In this document: positions 44,990-57,055 of the stretch, piece after piece
Layout: the number at the start of each line of letters is the position of its first letter
Position numbering within the stretch: position 1 is the stretch's first letter
Assembly (NCBI RefSeq): GCF_000699445.3
Contig: NC_067202.1
Coordinates: 8,799,458 to 8,863,457, forward strand
Direction: 5' to 3'
DNA: 64,000 nt
DNA from: Schistosoma haematobium
Lineage: Eukaryota > Platyhelminthes > Trematoda > Strigeidida > Schistosomatidae
Position numbers and translations under genes: made by a program
The notes under the pieces: generated by a model
What the model was told of the DNA's origin: nothing
The model's database searches: none
The model's input: only the letters and a program-made list of their open reading frames with translations

Positions 44990-45077
44990 AAATTAGGCAT
45001 AACTTTACCTGTCTATCTCTTGCTGTAAACTTGGAATGCGATGTTATTTCATAACTTCGTTTCTTTTGCTTGTTCAT
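44990..45077 (-). CDS. Possible first exon, unidentified gene
   Basis: From ATG at 45077 the minus strand reads MNKQKKRSYEITSHSKFTARDRQ in short pieces (MNKQKKRSYEITSH, SKFTARDRQ), then a donor-like CAG/gtaaag near 45008. The open frame continues to 44709, but from about 44880 on it is only retroposon sequence, so the splice donor is the likelier end. A related 34-bp stretch lies at 43 kb. I do not recognise the protein and found no further exons. It may be a chance frame. Confidence 0.25.
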
Positions 45078-45589
45078 TGCAAAACTGAGGCTTACTTAAC
45101 TTAAATACTTGAGTGTAAAAGCCTGTATCTAATCACTGAGGTACAACATTATTCTCTATTTACCCTACTTTAATTAGGTTTTTTCTTCTTTCCATTTAGC
45201 AATCTATTATTAATATTATTATCATCCTCGTCATTATTTCCGATTCTTATTTTCTCCTCTCGTTCATCTTTTACTGTATAAAAATGAAATAGGACAAAGT
45301 AAAATGCTACACATTTGTCCAAGGTCTCATACTGGTTTCCATTTGTAATTATCATTGTAGTCTATAACAAGAAAAAACCTATTAGTCTTTCTTAGGTCTT
45401 TAAAAACTTGATTTTTACACTAATTGATGATTAAATAGTCCCCAGTATCGTGTTTTCAAATTATTATTATTGGTCAAATTATGTTAATCAAGTTGTTGTG
45501 TCACAATTCAACCAAATGGCTCAACATAACGACACGTTATGTTTTACGTGAAGTAAGTTGATCGTCACAGATAGTCAATAGGATACCCT

Positions 45590-45790
45590 AAGCCCAAGTT
45601 TCGTGCTAATTGACACTTGTTAGTAAGGTGTACCTGTAATCTTGAAAGAACTGACGCTCCCTTGAGGATTCGGTCCCGTTTCACCCAGATTCACATTTAG
45701 AGACTTTAACACTGAGCTATCCGGGTAGCGACTGACCAACTGTAGACCACATAACAGCTTGGTTGATAGAATTCGATCTGCCCTAAGAAG
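45590..45790 (-). repeat. Third tRNA-headed retroposon family
   Basis: Minus strand: A-box-like GGATAGCTCAGTGTTAAAGT and B-box-like GGGACCGAATCC (about 45660-45735), then a tail with GAGCGTCAGTTCTTTCAAGA. Pieces of the same tail appear at 45895-45945 and 56085-56160. No hammerhead core is visible. Confidence 0.5.
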
Positions 45791-47040
45791 TATCTGGCAC
45801 ATATTACATTGGTCACTACTCAGTGATCAATCAATTGTCAATGCTAAGTGATTAAAAAGAATGGCAATAGAAAATGATTGATCTAAATTTATTGATAGTC
45901 GGTACTCCTCAGCCAAAGTATCTATAATCTTGAAGGAACTGACAGCCGCAGTTGTATTCGAAAACAAACAGTTCATAGTGGTAAAATCTATTCTATGGAC
46001 GTTCCATGTTAAAATTTGGCATTTTTTAAAATCGTATATACATTTCCAAACTTCTATTTTATTATTAGTGATATTACCCAGTTTGATTAGATTATTTGTT
46101 ACCATTCATACCTCTCGATGGAGTTTCGACAAATATACGATAAATACGCGAAACATTCCCGACTATTTAGATCAGTTCAGTCTTATGATTAAAGTTTCTT
46201 ATGAAAGCGAAGTCAACTGCTTATATTAGGCAATAATACATTTTGACGATATACATCTCATCGTTACAACTTACACTTAAAATATTTGTCAATGCATAGT
46301 GTCAGACATATTAACATTTTCTTTTTTAAAAAATCAGACATTGTTTCTAGGTTTATTTACAAGATTATGAAAATGTAGACAACTATTACTCTGTTGCCCT
46401 TCTACTTAAATACAAACATTATATACATTATGGTTCCGAAAATTTCATCAAAATACATTTTAATAGTTTCTTACATAATGACTCATACACGTTTGTTAAT
46501 AAGTATCAAATCGTTCCCCCCCCCCCTCATTCATATACATGATAATAAATTACTTAATAATGGCAAATACAAAACTAGTGTCTCCCTTATTAGTATGATC
46601 ATTATTTCTAACATTCTCTCTTAAATATGAATATATACTCTGATAGTTTTGTTTTTATAAATAGGAATTTCAGTCTCTCTCTCTCTCTCTCGCTCTTGCT
46701 CTCTCTCTGTTATATTCAAAACAAAACTGACACTCGCTTGTTACACTTCATTGCACTGTCTGACTCATTCAAAAATTATGGATCATGTCGTGATGACCTT
46801 GAAAGTATACTATTAATATCACTGGAATTTAATTGGTCTATTTGTATATTTCAAACAAAAAAATGTCAAGGATATGAGAAATCAAATCAAAAAAATAACA
46901 ATGAATGATGTATACTGATGTATGAAAAAAATATATTAGATGTGTTGTAGATAAACATTTAACACTTCGTTACACTTAGTCAAGTGATCTAATGTAAAAT
47001 AGGAAAGTTCTCTATAAACAAAAAAAGATTATAGAGGAAT
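45791..47040. other. AT-rich intergenic with small repeats
   Basis: Includes a tail piece of the third retroposon (45895-45945), a poly-C run (46516-46526) and a CT-rich run (46673-46706). Long frames at 45930-46229 and 46627-46908 have no recognisable domain or codon pattern, and I do not call them genes. Confidence 0.45.
46673..46706. repeat. (TC)n-rich run
   Basis: CT dinucleotides with two interruptions. Confidence 0.85.
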
Positions 47041-47044
47041 GTTA

Positions 47045-47230
47045 GTTGAGATGGTGGAGAAGATTTGTAGCTCAGGTGGATGATTTTGATGGAGTTTTGT
47101 TCTCTGAGATGGACAGTTTAGTGATGGAGCTTTCAAGATAGAAGTTTGTGCTGATGATGTCGTTCAGATGAACGATGAAAGCTCCACGACCAAACCATCC
47201 ATCTCAATGAACAAAACTCCATCAAAAAGT
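47045..47230. repeat. Fold-back repeat, family F, copy 2
   Basis: Same arms as 5867-6073 (TTGAGATGGTGGAGAAGATT at left, complement of the ATGGAGTTTTGTTC part at right). The plus-strand loop has GTGCTGATGATGTCGTTC, AGAT, GAACGATGAAAGCTCC. Confidence 0.75.
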
Positions 47231-47674
47231 ATTGTTATTTAAAAGTTTAAGAACATTGCATTACAAGGACTTATCGTTATTACATTTATTATATTCATAA
47301 GTTATATTCAGTTTTATAAGTTGGTAGAACCTGAATAAAAAATACATTATTGAGAAATATCATACACATAGTTCCCTTTATTATCTTAAAGAGAGCAATA
47401 ATGAAGTTTGGTACAGCACCAATCTTCGTTCTTGCTCTTTTTAAGTTAAAAAAATACATTAACATGAGACAAATAATGAGTAATTTTTTCAGTCATATGA
47501 ACTAAAATATTTATATCAAATCAGTGAAACTTGTCATAAAAGATGAATGATAGAGAATCTCAGGTAGATTTTATTTTGCTCAGAAAAGCGAATTTTTTTT
47601 TGCACAGTCAAGGTTTATTACCTTCATTTTGAGTGGTGCTCTTATAGTAAATTTCTCACTAACCTAGTGTATTG

Positions 47675-47985
47675 ATTTTTGAGATAATAGAGAACATTTG
47701 TAATTTAGGAAGAGGATTTCAGAGATATTTTGAGGTCCTTGGGTTGGAAAGTTTAGTAATGAAGCTTGTATTGTCTATAAAAATAAACACCCAAATAACG
47801 CCAATATAATTACGAACAACTACTGGTCACATTGCAGGTCAACAGAATAAGTAACGAGTCAGTTATAGAAAAATTCTAACAGCTTACATTCTTTCGAGTT
47901 ATGTGCTGATGATGCTGTTTGGAATGACAATGAAAGCTTCATGACTAAATTATCTAGCTCAAAAAACAATACCTCCTAAAGCTTA
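47675..47985. repeat. Fold-back repeat, family F, old copy 3
   Basis: Recognisable but diverged arms, with about 90 bp of extra sequence. It still keeps GTGCTGATGATG and ATGAAAGCTTC in the loop. Confidence 0.55.
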
Positions 47986-48997
47986 CGGCTTGTTTATTGT
48001 CTTCTATTATTCTCAGAAAAGTCTGAGCAGTTTTCATCCACACCAGCAAATAACATTATTTTTAATGAACGTGCCCCAAGTTCTATAGATATAAATCCAA
48101 ATTACTGATCCGAAAGAATGTCCATGTTTAAACCAAATACATAACACATAAATTTAAGATTGTTAGTAAAATAAGATAAGAAAAATAATAGTGCAATTAC
48201 AAACCAGAGCAAATGCTTGTGCGAAGATTACGTAGTGTATGAGCGATATGGATTTATTGAAAATAATATTCTTCGTCCATACATGTGTTCTGACTTACTG
48301 GAATTTCTTAAATAGTTTTCACCTATTTTAATCATTTACCATTTTATTTCCATGAATTTTCAAAAGAACCCGCAGCTGTCCTCATTATAGATACCAGCAC
48401 TAAGGGATTCGTTTACTTGCCAAGCCAAATGTTAGTCACTTAACCATCTAGACTGACTTCATAACTTACAACACTCCGACCCCCCAAAATAAGAAACTTA
48501 GAAAAAAACTATAACTAAATACGTCGTCTAGAGATCATAATCTGTACTTTAAACACGACATATTAATAAGGTTAGTAAATGAAGTTGTTATAACAGGTAA
48601 TAACACTTAGTGACACATTAGAAATGAGTTCACTATTGAAGATGAAAATAGGAACTTTCGCTCAATAATCTCTTAGAGCTTATAAAATAAATTGAATATC
48701 TAAGATGCCACATTTAGGCTTTTTTTTCTTCTTATATATGACATACCATTCAACAGGTGATTTTTAGTTATTACGTGATAACCATTTTAGATTTAGAAAA
48801 AAACTATCCGACAGAGAAGCTATTGTGGTTAGGTAATTTCTGCCTGATTCAAAAAACCAATGTAATGTGAATTTAACTGTTAAAAAGGATATGCTCCATT
48901 AACTTTCCATGTATCTGTGTCAGTAGACATAAAATATTTTATTGCTGAGTTTTACTGATTTTAAAAAAATGATAAACATAATGGAACGTAAATTTAT
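47986..48997. other. AT-rich, nothing recognised
   Basis: About 1 kb with no gene or known repeat. A GTCTAGATGG-like patch near 48440 could be an old retroposon head. Confidence 0.35.
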
Positions 48998-49320
48998 TTG
49001 GTGTTGTTTTACTTGTATCTTCCACAGGATGCACATATGCCAACATATGACTGATCAATTGCAGTCCTAAATAACAATGGGAAGATACAAGTAAAACAAC
49101 ACCAAGTGAAATTACACTTCACCCCATTGCACAAGCAAGTGGCTATCAGGACTCAATAGCTAAGTGGATAACGCGATGGCGTTTGAAACGAGCGGCACTA
49201 GGTTCAAGTCCCGGGGTGAACAACTCTGGGATGCAGGTACATCCAGCTGACGAGTCCCAAAGAGGATGGAACTCACGTCCTCGATCCCACTGCTAGCCAC
49301 TATCCATCTTTGCTCATAAT
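48998..49320 (+). repeat. Sm-alpha-like retroposon with inverted end (copy S3)
   Basis: An exact 26-bp inverted repeat (48998-49023 and 49079-49104) begins the copy. The body, the tRNA-like head (A box ATAGCTAAGTGG, B box GGTTCAAGTCCC, 49150-49213), the ribozyme and the family 3' end CTAGCCACTATCCATC follow. Confidence 0.88.
49239..49285 (+). ncRNA. Hammerhead ribozyme, GAAA mutated
   Basis: Core CTGACGA and the GTC cleavage site are present and stem I is ATCCAG/CTCGAT. The GAAA is GGAA (A13 to G) and stem III is lost, so it should be inactive. Confidence 0.6.
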
Positions 49321-52199
49321 AGAAGGCTGCATGATTTTACTATCATTCGATTAATCTGCCTGAAAAAGAATATCTCTTTGTCTTGTTCAAACCTCATTAT
49401 AAAATGAAACAATAGTGATCAGCTATTTTAAATAACACACAGAGATAACATTTAACAAAATTTCAAAATGATTAGGAAAGACATCTGGTTTCATATAAGA
49501 CACGTTTGTTTGAGAAAGAAGTGATATTTTTTTAAAAAGAAGATCAAGTAATTTTGTGGAAGATAATATTATCCTACTGAAATGTCTAATATAAAAAAGA
49601 CTGGACTCATGAGAAAATACTCAATAATACATTATTGTTTATAGAAATTAGTCAGTCAGTCAGTTATATTTAACTTGAAGGTTGACGCATATGTACGTTA
49701 GCCAAATTTTCCACACCGGATAAACACTATAAGATGAAATTAACATGGTGAGTAGCAGAGGTGTCGAAATAGTATAATATCACTGATAATGAGAAAGACA
49801 ATCCATATATATTGTTGGAGAAGAAAGAATGAGAAGATATATATAAAAGGAATACTATAACTCAAAATCTGCCATAAGACAAAGACTTAAAGTATCTGAG
49901 ATATTATGGCTGATAGCGATTCATGTCACCCATCATCTCCAACCACCGATTGTGGTAATCATTCTAACTCAGATCAGATATTCTGGATAAATTGTAATTT
50001 TGATGATTAATTTGACTAAAGATACATGACAGCCAAAGAACCATTGTCATCCAAAGATCTTTGAATATTTATTCCATATTACTTTGATGACCTAAACAGA
50101 GCAAATTACAGGACCCTAGATACATGAGATAGAACATAGAACCGTGAAGTATCATAGGATGCATGATACTATTCAGCTTATAGACAGATTGGAGATAGAT
50201 TTTTTGACATTTTAGCAGAGAAGTGATTACCTATGAAGTCAGTTGGGTCAGGGATTAATTGGTTAATTACTGACAGCACTGGATTATGATCATGCTGTTG
50301 TAGTGTAGGTTATTATGTCAAGCCCATATACCTTATTCTGGCTTCCGGGCAGGCCAATCTATCCATTCTACTTGAGTCACATTTTGACCTTCTTAATTAT
50401 TCGCTTATTAATATTGACTGTAAACTAGCGGATCTGGACCGTGGCTACTACCTTGACGTAGTGGTCAGGTTTGAACATCGTGATGACCTAATAGAGTTAT
50501 GTAGGCTATAGCAATCATTCTTGAAATTCAATAGTTTACACTTCCAACTTCATTCAGCTTTGATACAAGGTGATTCTCATTCAATATTGACACGATTATC
50601 CTATTATTGTACCCCACTAACTATGATTTCGTTAATACTATTTAGTGTATATTACAAAAAGACCAATGTTTCGATAGCACAATGTTCACAGCCATTTCCA
50701 AGATCCTACTAAGCACCAAGCATTTATAGTACAAAACTGAATAAAAGGTTTACAATTAATAAATAGTAATTTATTGACGATAAAAAATATAGTGACAACC
50801 AATCTGTCAAATGAACGCTTGGAATTGGGGGAATATAAAAATATAATAACTTCATTCCTTAATAAATTAGCGTCCAAAATATAAATGCTGGTCTCAGAGA
50901 GAATAATTCCCAAAGATTTGAAGTTTTACTTATTTATCCCCTCTTAATATAAGGAAATTAAACAAACTCTTCTTGATGTCACCTTTGTGAATGACAATTG
51001 TTAAATTACGCAGAAATCATCCACAAATATCAACGAGTATTCGTCTCACTCTAGGAATCTTTTAAAATGATGTAGATGATCTAACTAACTTATTTCTCAT
51101 GACACCCAAAATCTTGAAGCTAGAATCAGTTTTAACAATATGTTACATATATTATGTTGAGTCATATGACTAAATAACTATGTTAAGATGTTTTTAAAAT
51201 GTCTCCTGATATTAACTGTCAACCATTGTTCGTCAAATTCCAAAAGGTTACACTAAGCTATACTTGTATTTAAAGAGGGAGAATGTATTTGTACTTGTAT
51301 TTACTTATCTAGAAAGTTTATATTTTACAGCATTGCGTACTCATTAGTTTTTATTTTATTGGCAAGTATTTCTCAGATTATTCTGTTTAATAAAGTACTT
51401 CAAATACAAGTTCTTGGAAAAACACTAACAAAAATTGGTGATTGTTTTTTTTTCAAATGCATTTCAATGTCTACCTTAACCTTAATATCACCTAATGAAA
51501 TGCTTGTGTGACTAAAACATCTGGATAACATTCTAAACCCTCAATAAACAGTTAGTAAATAACGGAACAACTAGTCAATTGACTGCATTTACATAAAAGA
51601 ATTAGTTGTCATTTATGAACAAAACATTCATCCAAAGAAGTATGAAATAGGTTGCTTACGCATAGAGGATGACGAATCAAAGACAGAATTCAAGGTCACA
51701 AAACGACCAATCAGCAAACAAACCAGATGGTTATAGAGTACCAGGAAATGGTGACCTTGATGTCTCATATCTCGAGAGAAAAGTTGAAATTAGTTAGAAA
51801 AGTATTTTTAAGAAAATTCATACAGATAATCATTAATTTTTCTAACTAGAAATCACCAAGTTTATATTCAGACACTTCGTTTTTATTATGCAATTACCAC
51901 TGCCATTTATCGCACTTTATTCACCATTATTCACCTTATTATGTTTGCAAACTACCAATGATGAGAAAATGAAATAGTCACCAAAATTCATACAAGGTCG
52001 TCCGTTTCTCATTGCGCTGAGTCTAGAAGAAGCCTAAAATAGATTTTTATCTAGCTGTTTAGTCAGATAGTCGAAATCACCTTTCAATGATTGAGTTAAA
52101 TACCTTACCACCAAATTCTATTACAAGACCTTGACTATACGATAGATCTTTGTGAGAACTTAATGGAATCTCTAGTGAAGTACGTTTTTATGGGCAGAT
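49321..52199. other. Intergenic, no gene supported
   Basis: A less AT-rich patch at about 50320-50500 (CTTCCGGGCAGGCCAATC, GATCTGGACCGTGGCTAC) looks like an old repeat but I cannot assign it. Frames at 50521-50712 (+) and 50913-50686 (-) have no recognisable domain. Confidence 0.4.
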
Positions 52200-52213
52200 T
52201 ATTTATTCACAGC

Positions 52214-52734
52214 CCCCAAATGCCCTGGTACGACTGGGAGTGGGAAGAGTCAGCTCTCCCTCTCCAATTGCTCTCAAGTGGCCACTTGCATACAACCACT
52301 GCAACGGAAGTCCTACTCACTGCCTTCTCCCATCACGGGTGTTGTTTATGAAATTTAGAGAACGAAAAGGGAATGACCGACGTTTTGACCGGGTTGGTGG
52401 ACACAGGAGTCCACATAGGGGAGTTGGAAAACCCTGATTCCAAACCATTGGTGCACATGGACTGGTTCCATGATCCTATGGAATCAAATGGCGTATGAAC
52501 CAATCGTTGGTCACCGGCTACCATGGGACTGTATCTCCTGACGTTGTTCCACTTCCTTGTGGATCATACCTTTAGGTCGAAGGCTCTGGGTTTGGCCCCC
52601 TAAGAAACCAACTGATTCGGTTTGGGCACCTGGGCAGTATCCGAGCCGTCACAGAAATCGGCTGACGAAGTGTGGTGCATATCTATCTGGTGCATTCTTG
52701 TACCAATGTTTATGTGTTCAAATAAATAAATAAA
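52214..52734 (+). mobile_element. 520-bp non-autonomous retroelement unit, copy 1
   Basis: A moderately GC-rich unit starting CCCCAAATG and ending GTGTTCAAATAAATAAATAAA. The AAAT-type tail is the mark of a non-LTR element or SINE 3' end. It is flanked by TATTTATTCACAGC (52200-52213) and TATTTATTCCCAGC (52735-52748), a 14-bp target-site duplication with one mismatch. It has no coding frame that I trust. Copy 2 is at 57056. Confidence 0.85.
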
Positions 52735-52748
52735 TATTTATTCCCAGC

Positions 52749-53480
52749 TCACATCAACTTATTAAGAACTCAAACCAGTAAACAGATACACGATTTTGAA
52801 CAGCCAATCAGACTATAGAACTAGGTAAAAATGAAAATATTAATCAGTCAGAAGGCAACTTAGTTTGTAGCTGGTGTCCTTTATAGCTGACTTTTGTGAA
52901 CCAGTGTCGTAGTGGTTAGGTCATTCGAATTTCAAATATTTTATCTCAGATTCGAGTCGCTCTTAAATTTTTTTTATTTTGGAAGCCGGGTAGTATTATT
53001 AAGCTTCACATGTATAACGTGGTCCATAGATAAGCACATGAATCTACAATTGGTGGATGGGTTATCGTTCATATAAAGGATTAAACGCTCTTTATGATTA
53101 TTCATTACAATTATTACAATTCACTCAAAATCTCATACAAAATATTGTAAAGAAATTATACTAAGATGATATTTTCTGTGGTTGAATTTCGAGTAATTTT
53201 TTAAAGTAACTTGTTGTGGCAGTTAGTATTTTATTTCACGTCAGTTCATTTATCTGTTCTTGCTTAAAATGCTCCTGACTTTAATATTTCGAACAAACAT
53301 AATATTCTTTTCTTGAATAAATTTCACCTAATTGTTTAACTTTATATTAAAAATTCATCATAGCAACAAAAATTTTCGGCCTAGTACGAATGATATCCAG
53401 CTCTAATGGTGAGTACGGAGTCTTTGTTAGAATAGAAATAGAAGTCTCAAAAACATTTATTATCCCCTTATTGAGGTCAC
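52749..53480. other. Intergenic with faint tRNA-like relic
   Basis: Around 52900-52970, GTGTCGTAGTGGTTAGG and CAGATTCGAGTC resemble an A and a B box of an old retroposon. Nothing else was seen. Confidence 0.4.
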
Positions 53481-53484
53481 TAAC

Positions 53485-53610
53485 TGATCTAGTTTAGACA
53501 AACACTGAAAGCCTAGAAGAACCAGACAGTTATTTAGTCTTGTGAGCATCCTCGATCTCGGCACCAGGGATCGAACTCAGGGCCTTCGGTCTTGCGACAG
53601 AAAATCATCG
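53485..53610 (-). repeat. Old hammerhead retroposon relic
   Basis: Minus-strand order B box (AGTTCGATCCC), a lost ribozyme, then CTAGGCTTTCAGTGTTTGTC, as in the CTGAGGA family. Confidence 0.45.
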
Positions 53611-53943
53611 AAAATCAGGAATTGGACTGACTGGGTTGAAAATGTAAACCAATGAATTCCAACCCATTAATCTAAAGGTTCAGTACTCCCCACAAGGAGC
53701 AAAGAACATTGGGTCAAACCCTGTTATGGTCAGGTGTGTATACTATTGGGGAGTCCTGAATCAGGGCCAATGTCTACTGGTTTCCATTGATCATCTAACC
53801 AATGTCGGTCCGTGACGTTAATCACAAATAAATATTATTATATTGTCCTTCATAGGTGCAATAATATCGGTAAATCATAAAGCATGATCAGTGACTGCAA
53901 ATATATGTCAGTATAGTTATAATTCTCGATATTCTTCAACTTA

Positions 53944-54180
53944 TCATCCACTTACTAGCATGTGTTTTATTTGCTTTAAGAAATAAACTTGAACGTATTT
54001 TACCAATACTGACTGGAAATACCTGTTTGATAAATGATATTCGAAAACTAGTAGACAAGGAAATAATACTATTGCCTCTAAAAAGTTGACAATAGCTGTG
54101 GCTTCTCTTACAACTGCTCCTATCGTCAATATCATAAATACTACTGATTTTTTAAAGACCATCAATATACCCGTTAATAA
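53944..54180 (-). other. Hydrophobic open frame, possible membrane-protein exon
   Basis: A 73-codon minus-strand frame with a long hydrophobic stretch (SVVFMILTIGAVV, AIVNFLEAIVLFPCLLVF). Donor-like sites lie at GTT/gtaaga (about 54113) and AACAG/gtattt (about 54029). No tetraspanin or other motif is clear. It may be one exon of an unfound gene or a chance frame. Confidence 0.22.
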
Positions 54181-56080
54181 ACGTAATATTATTTAGACTG
54201 TACCGACCTGTATAGTCTGCTTAATAGATGAGATAACTAATCTAATAAGGTTGTTGGTAAAATAACCAAAATCTTGACAGTTGTTTATGGAGTATACAGT
54301 GTATCAATAACACACTGAGGTAAATCAATTATGTTAAGTGGATCAAACGTTTCCATTGAGTGACAATAAGACTGAAAGGGTGATGCAAGGCCAGGATGAC
54401 CGTTGATTTCCTATACGGATGAAAGCGCAGAATGTATGTGATCTCTCGCGATCTTCAATCCCCAATTCGCTATTCAGAAGATCACTGAAGAAGCGAATTT
54501 AGAAAAACATTTTCTGTGCACAAAATTATAGCCGAACTTTTAGGATTGAAAAGATTGTATGAATCGACAAGATAAGTGAAGTGCTTGACTTCTAAGGTCT
54601 TCAAAGTATGCTTTGAACAATGAAGATGAAAATAGAATAAAAGTTTAATTACAAGTGCAGAGTGTTTTAAACCGAATTAAATTTATGTATTCTAAGTTTT
54701 GTAAAGTGCAATTTTAATGTTCTCAATTGAACATAGTTACTTGACAGTCTACTTAGACAAACTGTTGGAAATTTAAACGTTACTGTCTATACATTACCAC
54801 TTACATGAATCTGGTCTACTATAAACTAAAATTTGTTGATTTAAGAAAATGAATACATTAACAAAATAATTGTATCGTATTATCATATCTAATTTGTGAT
54901 TATTATTGCTATTACAGTTAAGGTTATAATAAGACATTATTCAATGTCTGAAGCAAAATGAATCTGTTTCCATCACTACTCGAAGAAATACACACGTACA
55001 CGCATACACACATGAGTGTATAGAAACACATATAGTGGCGGGCAGATTAAGGAACTACAAAATTATATGACAAGATTAAATTTTTAAAAAATTTAAGACC
55101 ACCCGTCATCTGTGCGATAATATTACATATTTATATACCGATGGAAAACGAAGAATTGTCTAAGAAACACAGACTGTATTAAGTTTATTATTTAAGAAAT
55201 TACTTTTTTTCATTTCAGAAATAAAGAAACCAGACATTTTATTTCAGTAAAATATAATTATTGTAGTCGTTAGAAGATATTTTGATGTATAATAAAACGA
55301 TGTACTTCATATTGTTGTACAAGCAAATTACATTTGATATTGAATGTCTCGATTTAATAATACTTGATTGTAACAAAAAGATCACCAGCTTTGATTGTAA
55401 ATAAAGGAGAAACTTACTGTAACCCAGTTGACTATGTTTATAACCTGTTTACTAATAAAACTTAGATTTGAATTAATTTGAGAAAATGTTGTCTCTTCAT
55501 ACAGGCGAATTTCCTAATTTTCTATTTGTCACAAAATGAACCAAACAGGATCTTGGTATAGACTACCATAAAAATTCATAATAGGTATTTAGTCATATTC
55601 TGGGGATAGTCAACACAGGAGCTGTGTTCCGTTCTGGGTGAAGTCGTAAGTGTTCACTGCTAAAGATTCATATACTAGAAAGAATAAACAATTCAACACC
55701 TTTTGGTTTTCAATGGCTATCCAGCCATAAAGTGTAATTCGAAAATGGAGAATCTCCACAACACCTTGTAATAATATGATTATCTGTTTATTTACTTAAG
55801 TATTCGTTTATTTATTTAGATGATATTAGAGTGTGTTTAGATATTTAATCCAGATAAATTCGTTGCTACCATTTTCACATTATACAAGTCTCAACAAAAA
55901 CCAGATAGTCATAAAAAGGTATACATGGACTGAATACTATGTAGTTGCCAATGTTGTGTTTCCGGTCTTATCATTAAAGTTGATTAAATTCTATTAATCA
56001 AGTAGCCATTAAGGCCGATTAGTCTAAACGATTTGTCATCCTGCCTACTATACTTTAAAGTAGTTAAACCCATTTGACAG
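54181..56080. other. AT-rich intergenic
   Basis: Nothing recognised except a very old hammerhead-like relic near 55590-55735 (TGTTCACTGCTAAAG, ATACTAGAAAGAA, TTTTGGTTTTCAATGG). Confidence 0.4.
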
Positions 56081-56084
56081 GAAC

Positions 56085-56160
56085 CCCTATCTGACTGAAG
56101 TTTCGTGTTAGTTGGTAAATATTAGTAGGGAGTGATCATAAAGGCACTGATGTCCCCACA
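56085..56160 (-). repeat. Tail piece of third tRNA-headed retroposon
   Basis: Matches 45590-45660 in motif order (AAGTTTCGTG, TTAGTAGGG, AGGCACTGATG). Confidence 0.4.
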
Positions 56161-56165
56161 GTGGG

Positions 56166-56555
56166 ACTCAGCTCAGCTGTCTAGAGGTTAAGCGTTCGCA
56201 CGCGAGACTGAAGGCCCTAGGTTCAAGTCCCACGAGTGGGATCGTGAGTGCGCACTGCTGAGGAGTCCCATAATAGGACAGAACGGCCGTCCAGTGCTTC
56301 CAGGTTCTCAATGGGGGTCTAACATCAATCGGTTCATGATCCCAATCAAAAACTTAACAACCTCCACAACCCCTAAACTGATAATTACCATGCGCTCACT
56401 AGTGACTAGCTTCATGAGAATATTCTCGGAGTTCTGGTGAGAAGCCGTGACCAGTGGAGCTAATCCGTGTCGGGTAGAGACAGGTATATACCTCAGTACA
56501 ATGGAAGATGGTCTCGCAACTTTGTGGATTGGTTGAGGTTAGACATTAACACCAC

Positions 56556-56558
<3 letters not shown>
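56166..56558 (+). repeat. CTGAGGA-type retroposon unit in order head-ribozyme-body (copy D)
   Basis: tRNA-like head (A box CAGCTCAGCTGTCTAGAGG, B box GGTTCAAGTCCC), ribozyme, end sequence (ATCAATCGGTTCATGAT), then the body through GACATTAACACC. In other copies that body leads into the next head. It stops at a 62-bp (AT)n run. Confidence 0.88.
56250..56297 (+). ncRNA. Hammerhead ribozyme, GAAA mutated
   Basis: Stem I GCACTG/CAGTGC is perfect, with CTGAGGA, stem II GTCC..GGAC and GTC. The GAAA reads AGAA, which should abolish activity. Confidence 0.7.

Positions 56559-56620
<62 letters not shown>
56559..56620. repeat. (AT)n microsatellite, 62 bp
   Basis: Uninterrupted AT, directly abutting the 3' end of retroposon unit D. 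Confidence 0.97.
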
Positions 56621-56624
<4 letters not shown>

Positions 56625-56904
56625 CTGTCTGTTATGGATACGTTCAGTGTACGGCAGCTCAATATGTCATCTGAAAAACATAAATGCAGTAAAATTTGAA
56701 CTCGAAATGAAATGGTTAAGTAGAATTGGACTTTAATATACACAGACTTAGTAAATGAACGAAAAAATGACCAAAATTATTGAGTGCATTACAGTAAACA
56801 CGAAGATAGCTCTGCTTTAGCATATTTGCATTGTGAGAATATTTGTTTTTTGTACAAGTTATATTGTGGATGGTAGTGGTATCCTATTCGTAACTCGACA
56901 ACTG

Positions 56905-57005
56905 AATGTATTTATCTCCCGGTGTTGATGTTTACCCTGAGACTCTAACCCAGTGCCTACAGCCCCAAACATAAATGTGTTATCCACTGGACAACTTATT
57001 TCAGA
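56905..57005 (-). repeat. tRNA-like head of Sm-alpha-like retroposon
   Basis: Minus strand: CCAGTGGATAACACATTTATG, then GGGTTAGAGTCTCAGGGT and AACATCAACACCGGGAG. This is the A/B-box part without the ribozyme. Confidence 0.55.
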
Positions 57006-57055
57006 TAATAAAAAGGGTGAAATTCAAATGCTTGCATACATACCTTCCTAATAAT

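Noticed and set aside
47418..47523. A 34-codon plus-strand frame with a signal-peptide-like start (MKFGTAPIFVLALF), reminiscent of a secreted-protein first exon
   Set aside because: No donor site at a sensible place and no further exons; short hydrophobic frames are common by chance in AT-rich DNA.
52240..52437. Frames of 63-65 codons duplicated in the two 520-bp units
   Set aside because: They recur only because the unit is repeated; no domain, and overlapping frames are open on both strands.
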